A stretch of 64,000 nucleotides of DNA, taken from Symsagittifera roscoffensis (lineage: Eukaryota > Xenacoelomorpha > Acoela > Convolutidae). Shown here piece by piece: positions 1 through 7,549 of this stretch. How positions within the stretch are numbered: the stretch's first letter is position 1; the number at the start of each line of letters is the position of its first letter. The position numbers were made by a program, and so were the translations under genes. Where the stretch lies: contig NC_087064.1 of NCBI RefSeq assembly GCF_963678635.1, positions 46,981,346 to 47,045,345 of the forward strand, read 5' to 3'. The notes beneath the pieces are model-generated. The model searched no databases. It saw nothing but the letters and a program-made list of their open reading frames with translations, and was not told where the DNA came from.

Positions 1-1
1 G

Positions 2-3000
2 AAGTACGGCGCGCCAAAAGCGGAGATGTTTGCGGTGATCACTTTCGTGGAAAAATACAGGGCCTACTTGGGGAGTGCTCCCTTCAAGTTACGTGTGGAT
101 AATCGAGCCCTCGCCTGGCTGAAAACCTATTCGATGGACCAAAGCTACATTGGTCGTTGGATCGTGCGCCTGGATGGATACCACATGATCATAGAGCACC
201 GTACTCGTGACAAGCACCAGAACGCAGATAGCCTCAGTAAAAAGACAGAATTTTATGAGCGCCTCGAGGAGAAACAGGCTAACCAATCAGAGATCAAAGA
301 CGGGTTTTCCTTTCTGGACAAAGAAACCTACGACAAGCTGCCACTTTCTAGGTGGTTAGACAAGTCAGGACATCCTATACCTGGACACCCTGACCTTCCA
401 GTGGAGACGGCCGCGGAGATAAAGCTTTTAGCTAGAGGCGAGCCCGTTCCGTTGGATCTGCTAGTCCGATCCAACTTGGTACAGCAAGAACTAACCAGGC
501 TGGGTATAAACAGCATGGCTCTATTGAACAGGACGGTGAACGTGGCGCCGGACGTCATGGGAAAACTCCGTGACTTGTTGGACAGGGAAGTGGATAGGCA
601 TTATCGTGAATGGATGGAGACCATGCAGCGGTTGACTGTCACCGAGAGAACAGAGAAGAGGCCAGTGTCCATTCGCAGCCGAGGCGTTGAACGGGATTGC
701 AGGTCGATTGTCAACCAGCTGGTGAGCTCGATGCCGAAGGAGGTCTTGTTGAGAACTTCGTTCACTGAATATGGAACACTGAATCAGAACCAAACTACTG
801 AGGAAGTCAGGATCAGGTCGAAATCTAGCTTCACGAGGAGAGTGCACTTCACGGATGCAAAAGAGGAATACGAGCCGAGCCCAGATTGTTCGTCCGTGGA
901 CGAGGCAATGTCCGGGGAGTCTGATACCTTCGAGCCAGTCAAGGACGACTCGTCTGAGGAGTCGGACACCTTTGAGCCCGTGCAGGACGACTTGTCCGGG
1001 GAGAGGTTGACTAGACCACCTAGGGGCAGAATTTTGTCCGGGGAGTCGGGTTCAAAGCGACCGATGGACAGAGTTTTGTCCGGGGAGTCGAGAAACATCT
1101 CAGACAACTTGGAGTATGATGTTGGAGAATCAGTCGACTCAAGTGTTGACTCGGGACCCCAGTCCTGGGACAACACGTCTGAAACAACTTCCAATTCCGA
1201 TATATCAGAGATCGCAATCCACTCCTTATTGGTAGACTGGAAGCAGCGTGGGCTGGACCGAGAAACAAATCAGGATCCAGACAGGGACAGATACACCTCA
1301 GATGAAGAGGGCACTGTGGTAGATAATGCCGCAGACGAGCTCGAGCTGATAGCAGTTTCGAAACGCCCAACCAGATTGCTGCCACATGGTACGGTCGTCC
1401 GTACCAATCTGGAACCATCTGTGCAGGAAGCGACGCCTTTGAAAAAGATATGGTGTGTCAAGTTGATGGACGATGCTCATGCTCCGGAGATAATGAGTGG
1501 GCAAATGAACGTGGTGAAGACGTATTTGAAAGCCAGGTACAGGCTGTCGGATCTCCTAAGGGCTCAACGAAATGATAGAATGACGAGCAGTCTGAAGAGA
1601 TGGATCGAGAATGGAGCACCTGACAAGGGAGATTTGGAAGAAGACAGCCACAAAATCCTGAAGCAATTCTACCTGAAGCGAAACGACTTGTTGTACCTGA
1701 ACAAGGACGGAATCGTAGCCTGCAAACGAAAAGAGGAGGACAAGGTCCTCTATAAATACAATTCAATAGTGTTACCACAGTTGTACCAGACCGAATTGCT
1801 CTTTCGCTCACATGATCAGATGGGCCATCAAGGCGTGGACAAAGTGTATAACAGGATACAGAAACGATTCGAATGGCCAGGATTGAAGAAGGCTTGTGAG
1901 AAGTGGATCGCAGCATGCCTGTCATGTCAGCAGGCGAAGGATCCCAGGAAGCTAAGGTTCCCCCTACAGTCAATAGAGTCGTCAGGTTTCAACGAAGTGG
2001 TGCAAATTGATCATCAGAAAATCTGTATGACAGCAACGGGCTATAATCAGGTACTGGTAATGATCGACCATTTTACGAAGTATGCGGAGGCAGCACCCTG
2101 CATGACAGCATCGGCGGAAGAAACATGCGATCATTTGATAAATGTGTGGATAGCGAGGCATGGCTGCCCCATCACGTTCCAATCGGACAATGGCAAAGCA
2201 TTCGTGGGCGATCTCACGAAGGAGTTGATGAAAAGGTCGCAGGTAGCGCAGGCCCACTCGACCACTTATCACCCGCAAACGAATGGCCTAGTCGAGAGGC
2301 AAAATCGCACACTGGTATCCATGCTGAGAGTCTATTGCTCGCGTTACATGGATGACTGGGACAAGCACCTGCCGCAAGTGATGGGTGCTTACAACAGCAC
2401 GGAGCATTCCACCACGGGAATAAGTCCGCACATGATGTTAACGGGTCATGAAAAAGCGCTCCCGTTGACGTTTTTCTACCCTGAATATGAGGGGAAGAGG
2501 ACATCACCGCAAACGTACGTGCGGGATGTTATTAGAAGACAGCAGGATCTCAATGACTTATGCAGGAGGAATACGCAACAGGCGCAAATTAGACAAAAAA
2601 GGAGGTTTGACAAAAGGACAGCTGATGCGAAAGCCTACTCAGTTGGCGACTACGTCTGGGTGTTCCAGGAAGTGGTTCCACCAAAAGGAACCAAGAAATT
2701 ATTAAAGAAATGGCGTGGTCCATTTCAGATAACAGAGGTGCACCAAGGAGGTCGTTTTTATCGATTGAGCACTGGAAGAGCAGCTCATTACGAGAACATC
2801 AAACCACACAATGCCTCGTCAGAGGATTGGTGCATCCCAGCGGACATGCAAGAGGGAGACTATTTGATAGTGGATCCTGCTTGTGAAGTGAATGAAAGGG
2901 GTACTCGCGACAAGAACGACGGGAATGAGGTGGTGGACGATTGCGATCTACCACTGGATCTCGAGTTGACTGAGCGAGTAGAGGTGGACGATGAAACTCT

Positions 3001-4159
3001 ACCTTATGCCGAAGAAGACTGGGACTGCCCGGAACAAACCGAAATTGACAAAGGAATACAGCCTGACTTTCCTCTCACTATGGAAACACGCCAAAGCAAG
3101 AGAGGAAAAAACCAGAAGAAATACAATCCGTATGGCGAGGACTTCGTTGTAGACAGGATAGTAGTGAGTGATGTCATAGACTCGCTGGTGGGACTGGACG
3201 AAGTGGCGATGCTAGAAGAAATCGACCTTGTGAACGATATGGATCAAGATTGGATCGAAGATCGATCAGAACCAGAAGTGGAGTTCGAACCAGAAGCGGA
3301 ACAGACTCATGAGCAAGAACTAACTAACTTGCGCGTGCTCGAATGGCTCCATGATCTGCCGACAGATCTAAAAGAGACGATCTTGACGATTCAGGACGTC
3401 GATAGAGACGGCGTCAAATACATCAGTCATGACAATACTGAGTCCAACTGGGTCGCCCCAGATGGTCCTCTACGTGTTCCACAATCCAGCCTCGATCTCC
3501 TAGACTTTGGGCGATCGACGGGGACGTCGATGGATATTTTTGTCCGGGGAGTGGGGGTAGGACTCACCCACACCGAAAATCTGATAATAAAAAAATTGAA
3601 ATCGGCAAGAGAAACCGGAGAACTAGAGACAGAGGGCGAGAATGCTAAAAAACCACCTTTTGGACGAATCTTTGAATCGTATTTTGATCTACCGAACCAT
3701 TATTCGAACAATATCGTCATAACGGACAGCGATTTCATACTCACGGAACGCACGTGCGCCATAGCGATAACCGCGGACGTAAGCTTCAAAACAGCACTAG
3801 CGGCTGACTTCAAGAGAGAGTATAAAAATATCGAGTTTTTGTGGAAACAGAGGCCTGGTGTGGGAGGGATGATAGCGCTGCCCCCTGTTGCATCACAGAT
3901 ACCAGGGAAATATTTGTGTTTCCTGGTTACCAAGGCCACTGATAGGCAACACGTAGATCCAAAGAGCTTGGTATTGGCCTTGACTCGACTTAGGGATTTT
4001 TTGGTTGAGAGAGGAGTGACCTCTCTCTCGTTGCCAGTATACGATCCTAATAGGGGAAAGCTACATCCGAGAGAGTTGTACGCACTTGTACATGTGATAT
4101 TTTCAGAGACTGACATAGAAGTTTACTTACATAAAAAATACTATCTGAGCATATGCTAA
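2..4159 (+). CDS. pol: Ty3/gypsy Pol, C-terminal part: RNase H, integrase, macro-like domain (5' partial)
   Basis: The frame is open from the window edge, so the methionine at 26 is probably internal and protease and RT lie upstream. Counting from that methionine, residues 1-75 are the end of a Ty3/gypsy RNase H (RVDNRALAWLKTY; HQNADSLSK). Residues 80-560 form a linker rich in Ser, Glu and Asp with repeated LSGES motifs near 295-355. The integrase zinc finger has His596/His601 and Cys631/Cys634. The catalytic triad is Asp662, Asp721 and Glu757, a D-x58-D-x35-E spacing normal for retroviral-type integrases. A GPF module follows near residue 896. Residues about 1215-1377 look like a macro (Appr-1''-p processing) domain, which is not usual in Ty3 pol. 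The frame ends at TAA without frameshifts, so the enzyme may be active. Confidence 0.93.
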   Translation, partial: KYGAPKAEMFAVITFVEKYRAYLGSAPFKLRVDNRALAWLKTYSMDQSYIGRWIVRLDGYHMIIEHRTRDKHQNADSLSKKTEFYERLEEKQANQSEIKDGFSFLDKETYDKLPLSRWLDKSGHPIPGHPDLPVETAAEIKLLARGEPVPLDLLVRSNLVQQELTRLGINSMALLNRTVNVAPDVMGKLRDLLDREVDRHYREWMETMQRLTVTERTEKRPVSIRSRGVERDCRSIVNQLVSSMPKEVLLRTSFTEYGTLNQNQTTEEVRIRSKSSFTRRVHFTDAKEEYEPSPDCSSVDEAMSGESDTFEPVKDDSSEESDTFEPVQDDLSGERLTRPPRGRILSGESGSKRPMDRVLSGESRNISDNLEYDVGESVDSSVDSGPQSWDNTSETTSNSDISEIAIHSLLVDWKQRGLDRETNQDPDRDRYTSDEEGTVVDNAADELELIAVSKRPTRLLPHGTVVRTNLEPSVQEATPLKKIWCVKLMDDAHAPEIMSGQMNVVKTYLKARYRLSDLLRAQRNDRMTSSLKRWIENGAPDKGDLEEDSHKILKQFYLKRNDLLYLNKDGIVACKRKEEDKVLYKYNSIVLPQLYQTELLFRSHDQMGHQGVDKVYNRIQKRFEWPGLKKACEKWIAACLSCQQAKDPRKLRFPLQSIESSGFNEVVQIDHQKICMTATGYNQVLVMIDHFTKYAEAAPCMTASAEETCDHLINVWIARHGCPITFQSDNGKAFVGDLTKELMKRSQVAQAHSTTYHPQTNGLVERQNRTLVSMLRVYCSRYMDDWDKHLPQVMGAYNSTEHSTTGISPHMMLTGHEKALPLTFFYPEYEGKRTSPQTYVRDVIRRQQDLNDLCRRNTQQAQIRQKRRFDKRTADAKAYSVGDYVWVFQEVVPPKGTKKLLKKWRGPFQITEVHQGGRFYRLSTGRAAHYENIKPHNASSEDWCIPADMQEGDYLIVDPACEVNERGTRDKNDGNEVVDDCDLPLDLELTERVEVDDETLPYAEEDWDCPEQTEIDKGIQPDFPLTMETRQSKRGKNQKKYNPYGEDFVVDRIVVSDVIDSLVGLDEVAMLEEIDLVNDMDQDWIEDRSEPEVEFEPEAEQTHEQELTNLRVLEWLHDLPTDLKETILTIQDVDRDGVKYISHDNTESNWVAPDGPLRVPQSSLDLLDFGRSTGTSMDIFVRGVGVGLTHTENLIIKKLKSARETGELETEGENAKKPPFGRIFESYFDLPNHYSNNIVITDSDFILTERTCAIAITADVSFKTALAADFKREYKNIEFLWKQRPGVGGMIALPPVASQIPGKYLCFLVTKATDRQHVDPKSLVLALTRLRDFLVERGVTSLSLPVYDPNRGKLHPRELYALVHVIFSETDIEVYLHKKYYLSIC
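909..1090 (+). repeat. Repeated TGTCCGGGGAG motif inside the pol linker
   Basis: The string TGTCCGGGGAG occurs at 909, 993, 1035 and 1077, always read in the same frame as (M/L)SGE. The same DNA 12-mer TGTCCGGGGAGT recurs at 3541 in a different reading frame and at 14118 in noncoding sequence. That pattern suggests a nucleic-acid signal as well as a protein repeat. Confidence 0.8.
3660..4156 (+). other. Macro-like domain appended to integrase frame
   Basis: This covers the last ~165 residues of the pol frame. The sequence shows a strand plus Ala-Asp pair (ITADVSFKTALAADF) like the ADP-ribose-binding start of Poa1p-type macro domains. It continues with a hydrophobic strand and TK (CLFVTK-like), a long helix (LVLALTRLRDFLVERG), then SLPVYDPNRGKLHPREL and the closing strand-helix VIFSETDIEVYLH. 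The order fits the macro fold. The canonical Gly-rich loop is altered, so ADP-ribose binding is plausible but hydrolase activity is uncertain. A structure prediction would settle the fold. Confidence 0.6.
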
Positions 4160-4345
4160 GAAATGCGCTCGGCGATAAGTGGGTTTTATTAAGTTATTCG
4201 ACAGGAATTAGAGTCAAGTTTAGGTTAGGTTAGGTTTTAGGTACAGTATTAGGGATTATGTTTTTATGTGATAGTGTAGGTGTGTGATGTTTATGTGTTT
4301 ATGTTATGTTATGGTTATGATATGTTTTATGTTTATGTCATAAAG

Positions 4346-4425
4346 GACCTGGAGTACTCCAGGTCATCGAGGTGACAGCACTCATTTGTGCTACCCTGAC
4401 GCAGATAGAGGTGGACGATCCACCT
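4346..4425 (+). promoter_or_regulatory. Three consecutive hairpins after pol
   Basis: A perfect 20-bp palindrome (4346-4365, GACCTGGAGT and its complement) is followed by a 5-bp stem (AGCAC/GTGCT, 4377-4392) and a 7-bp stem with a 3-nt loop (AGGTGGA/TCCACCT, 4409-4425). They are directly visible and spaced by about 12-16 bp. The role is unknown; RNA processing, packaging or internal initiation are possibilities. Confidence 0.6.
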
Positions 4426-4525
4426 TGGTGCTAGAATTTTAAATCAGAATTGAAAAAAAAGAATTTCAATGGAGAGTTTTAAAGGATTGAATGATGTTGT
4501 ATCCAAAAATGATGATTCTAAGTCG

Positions 4526-4540
4526 CGACTTGTTTTTTAG
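4526..4540 (+). promoter_or_regulatory. Candidate 3' splice site upstream of accessory frame
   Basis: A pyrimidine-rich tract ending TTGTTTTTTAG (AG at 4539-4540) lies 90 bp before the ATG at 4630. This is a good metazoan acceptor and would allow an env-like spliced mRNA. No donor can be identified because the 5' part of the element is missing. Confidence 0.4.
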
Positions 4541-4629
4541 ATCTTGATTGATCGAAGATTGTTTATTGAATTCATTGAGTCAAACGAAGAAATTACACGA
4601 CACGACAACAAGAATCAACACGATAAGAA

Positions 4630-7503
4630 ATGGGTGACACGAACGAACTCATGGAATTCCTCTCAGCGAGTCTAGGAGCGACTCTAGACGAGATCTATCA
4701 GCGGCTGATCGATTGTGATTTCACACGAGAAGACCCGGGGTTGGCGATGTTTGTGGTCGCGCTCCTCAATGCACTAGGACGAGAGGGTCGAGGGAATCGC
4801 CCTACGGAAGTCGTGTTGATGTTGGCCTACGGTGAGTCCGGGACCGCCGAGAGAGGTCGAAACCGACTGATGAGATGGCGGCGTGGAGAAATGTCTGGCC
4901 ACGACCTGGCTCGTGAGCCAGGACTGAGTGAACAGAGGGACCACCGGCTAGGTGAGATGCCCTTACCAGTCCAACCGGCGCAGCCACTCATCGGAGCAAA
5001 GAGACAACGTGATGGGCCAGGCCCGTCACATTCGGTCGACTCTCCTACAGCTGCTCCCCCTTTGAAGAAAGTGAGGGTGAGTGAGATAGAGATCCAGACG
5101 TCGGAGACGATCGAGACGCTGGAAAAGAAGGAGAAAGATCAGAGCGAGCTGTGTGCCAAACTCCAGGAGTATAGGGCAATAGCTCGAGAAAGGGACGAAT
5201 GGAAGAAGAAATACGAAGATCTACAGGTGGCTTATAAGGAGGATGAAATAAAGCACCTGAAGGAGCTGTATATGGCGAAGGTGAGCCAAGTGTCACCGGA
5301 AGTCCTGGCGAGCATGAGATCCTCGGAGGGATCCAACGACACACGCCCCGGGACAACAGCTCAGGAGCTGTGTGTATCGAGAGGGACCGAGGTTCTGGAT
5401 TTGCGTGCATCGAGAGAGCCCGAGGCTCCTCAGCAGACACGACCGTCTGCTTCTAGTCAAAGGTTCACGATACCAGACCCTTCTGACACTTACCTCGCCC
5501 CTCAGTTCCAAGAATCGTTCAACCAAGTGGCCCGAGCGACAATGGAGGAGATCAACCGGACCACTGGACGGACATTGGGTAGGATCGTTCCTTCCCAGCG
5601 TCGTGATCAGTCATCAAATAGCTCGGAGCGAGCACCCCACACGATAGCGTCCTCGAGGTCAGCGCCTGGTGGAGTCTTTCAGAAGTCTCGCGTAGTAGAC
5701 ATTAGGAAGAATCTGATGGCACGTCATCAGTTCACGCAAGTGCCAGCCGAGCATCCTCGAGCCTGCCTGAATGACATGAGCTGGAACCCCGCCACGAACG
5801 ACCAGGTAATTCCCCCAGGGAGTCGCCATTTGATCATTGGAGACAGTTTGGTGAGAGATCTGAATGAGATCTTCGTCAATGGTCAGACTACCATTCTGTC
5901 CTTTGGAGGAGCCTCAGTGGCTCAGGTCATCAAAATGATGGAGTTCCAGAGCGAGGATCACCTGGATACATTAATAATAATGCTGGGGACCAATGACGTC
6001 TCGAGAGCCCCAGTGACTCCGGAGAGCAAGTGGGAGCCTCTATTGGTGTGTCTCTTGAACGAATTGAAAGAAAAGTACAGAACCAAGCTGGTGATCTTGT
6101 GCACGATACCACCAAATCCTTTGGTGGGCACCATAGTTGCAGATTTCATGAATGGCAACGTGACGCGGTGGAATGAAATGACCCGCAGTCTGGTGAGAAA
6201 CAACCCTGGCGAGTTGCGACTCCTGGATCTCGAGAACATGCTGCGCATGATTGATCACATCGCGCTCACTAGAGATGGAGTACACTTCAATACCCAACGA
6301 GGGAGGCATTGGATTAATGATGTGTTTCAGACGCAATTGAGGGAAGCGGAGCAAGAGTCGAGGGCGACCGGTCCTCTGGCTCGGACCAGTTCGACCGGAG
6401 GAAATAGAATAAGGACAACCGTGCCCGAATCCCTCGTCAACCGTCTGGGGCCCTTGGCAACAGAGACGGTTGCAGCCGCAACCGTTGCTCCGAGCTCAAA
6501 CGTGAGAGACAGGCTAGGGACTGCTCCTCCTCCCAGGCCGCAATCGATTGGAAGCCGACTCGGGAGATCAGTGGAACAGAACAGGAATAACTCCCAGACC
6601 GCGTCTAGGAGGAACGATCCGCCTGCCACGACAAATCCTGCTTCGATAGCAGGACCGTCTACAAGTACCGTGCCAGCGGAGGGAATCGAATCAGGCAGCG
6701 GGCTGCTTTGGAATAGATCAGATCCTAGTCATTGGGGTCAGTATAAGACGGAGATGTCGGCGAAATTGAACATGAATACCTTGACGTGTCGGGAGGACGC
6801 AATGACTGGCGGAGAAAGTCCCACAGTATTGCGACTTTATCGGATACCGGGCGTGGATTGGCTGTTAGCAGAGCAGGAGAAATTCAGCTCCTCGACCTCA
6901 CTCCGACATGTGGATTTGAATGGATTGCCTCATGACAATACCTTTGGACCTTTGAACACCCGGTCGCTCACCGATGTTCGAGATAGGACCCGGGAAAGGA
7001 CACCACCTGCTCGCAAGGGCAAGTTCCAGACAGAGAACAAGCCCAATAACAAGCATCACAAGATGTACAGGCAGTTCGCTAAACCACCCGGTCAGACGCC
7101 TGGCGAGTATTCGAGGGACTACCCCCGAACGACAACAGTGGTTGGAGACGATAAGAGATATGGGAAACTGAAGGCCCCAATAGGCGATGGCCTTTTTGCA
7201 GCTTATGATCCCTTGGACATGAAGGCGGCCAAGTATCTGATTGTGGCCGGCTCCGATTATCTCTACACGCCCCGTTCTCTCTTTTGGCCCGATGTGATTT
7301 TCTTGACGGCACCTAAATTGGACTGGGGACAAGCAATCGGCATGATGATAAGTGTGCGAAGGGTGGTCAGTATGGAGCCGCAGGTAATAGTGGTTACAGG
7401 CTCAAATGATCATCTGCAAAGCAGGGGCTTATTGTCACGTCTGACGGATGGGTCGATCCCGAGTAACGAGGTTATAGGGGAGGCGATAATGACACTGCTC
7501 TAG
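4630..7503 (+). CDS. SGNH/GDSL-hydrolase protein with coiled coil, accessory frame A
   Basis: This 957-residue frame starts at an ATG in good context. Residues 1-110 are a small globular region of unknown type. Residues about 150-225 are a charged coiled coil (EKKEKDQSELCAKLQEYRA). Residues about 395-575 form an SGNH hydrolase: block I IIGDSLVRDL with the catalytic Ser, a Gly in SFGGASV, block III LGTNDVS, and block V DGVHFN with the Asp/His pair. All key residues are present, so esterase or acylhydrolase activity is plausible. Esterases of this type are known from the ORF1 of CR1 LINEs. From about 840 a second Rossmann-like segment begins (YLIVAGSDYL, VIVVTGSNDHL) that lacks the catalytic Ser. 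The frame ends at TAG, and translation stays open in the same frame beyond it. Proline- and Ser-rich linkers separate the domains. Function in the element is unknown. Confidence 0.85.
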   Translation: MGDTNELMEFLSASLGATLDEIYQRLIDCDFTREDPGLAMFVVALLNALGREGRGNRPTEVVLMLAYGESGTAERGRNRLMRWRRGEMSGHDLAREPGLSEQRDHRLGEMPLPVQPAQPLIGAKRQRDGPGPSHSVDSPTAAPPLKKVRVSEIEIQTSETIETLEKKEKDQSELCAKLQEYRAIARERDEWKKKYEDLQVAYKEDEIKHLKELYMAKVSQVSPEVLASMRSSEGSNDTRPGTTAQELCVSRGTEVLDLRASREPEAPQQTRPSASSQRFTIPDPSDTYLAPQFQESFNQVARATMEEINRTTGRTLGRIVPSQRRDQSSNSSERAPHTIASSRSAPGGVFQKSRVVDIRKNLMARHQFTQVPAEHPRACLNDMSWNPATNDQVIPPGSRHLIIGDSLVRDLNEIFVNGQTTILSFGGASVAQVIKMMEFQSEDHLDTLIIMLGTNDVSRAPVTPESKWEPLLVCLLNELKEKYRTKLVILCTIPPNPLVGTIVADFMNGNVTRWNEMTRSLVRNNPGELRLLDLENMLRMIDHIALTRDGVHFNTQRGRHWINDVFQTQLREAEQESRATGPLARTSSTGGNRIRTTVPESLVNRLGPLATETVAAATVAPSSNVRDRLGTAPPPRPQSIGSRLGRSVEQNRNNSQTASRRNDPPATTNPASIAGPSTSTVPAEGIESGSGLLWNRSDPSHWGQYKTEMSAKLNMNTLTCREDAMTGGESPTVLRLYRIPGVDWLLAEQEKFSSSTSLRHVDLNGLPHDNTFGPLNTRSLTDVRDRTRERTPPARKGKFQTENKPNNKHHKMYRQFAKPPGQTPGEYSRDYPRTTTVVGDDKRYGKLKAPIGDGLFAAYDPLDMKAAKYLIVAGSDYLYTPRSLFWPDVIFLTAPKLDWGQAIGMMISVRRVVSMEPQVIVVTGSNDHLQSRGLLSRLTDGSIPSNEVIGEAIMTLL

Positions 7504-7549
7504 GCGATTGCTGAGGTAGAGGCAGCAGCAAGACAACGCTTCACCATGA
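7501..7549 (+). promoter_or_regulatory. In-frame TAG with readthrough or reinitiation context
   Basis: TAG at 7501-7503 is the only stop between two frames that are otherwise continuous. Four nucleotides later a 6-bp stem can form (TTGCTG 7508-7513 with CAGCAA 7526-7531). At 7546 an ATG sits in a CACCATGA context, with A at -3. Stop-codon suppression as in gammaretroviral gag-pol, termination-reinitiation, or a simple nonsense mutation are all compatible with the sequence. Confidence 0.5.

Larger units (their letters stand above)
4160..4629 (+). other. Spacer between pol and the accessory cistron
   Basis: This 470-bp noncoding stretch separates the TAA of pol from the ATG of the next frame. 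It begins with TTAGG-like and TTATG-like short repeats (4216-4335), then three hairpins (4346-4425), then an AT-rich part with a splice-acceptor-like tract ending at 4540. The following ATG at 4630 has G at -3 and G at +4, a good initiation context. The layout resembles the pol-env junction of retroviruses, where the downstream gene is reached by splicing. Confidence 0.6.

Noticed and set aside
26-28. ATG at 26 as the start of Pol
   Set aside because: The frame is open to the window edge and RNase H sequence (KYGAPKAE) already precedes it, so the protein starts upstream.
784-1418. Minus-strand open frames of over 130 codons within pol
   Set aside because: They are shadows of the + strand gene, rich in Ser/Pro with no recognisable domain.
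4216-4241. TTAGG repeats resembling the arthropod telomere
   Set aside because: Only three units in a zone that also has TTATG-like repeats, so this is local low complexity.
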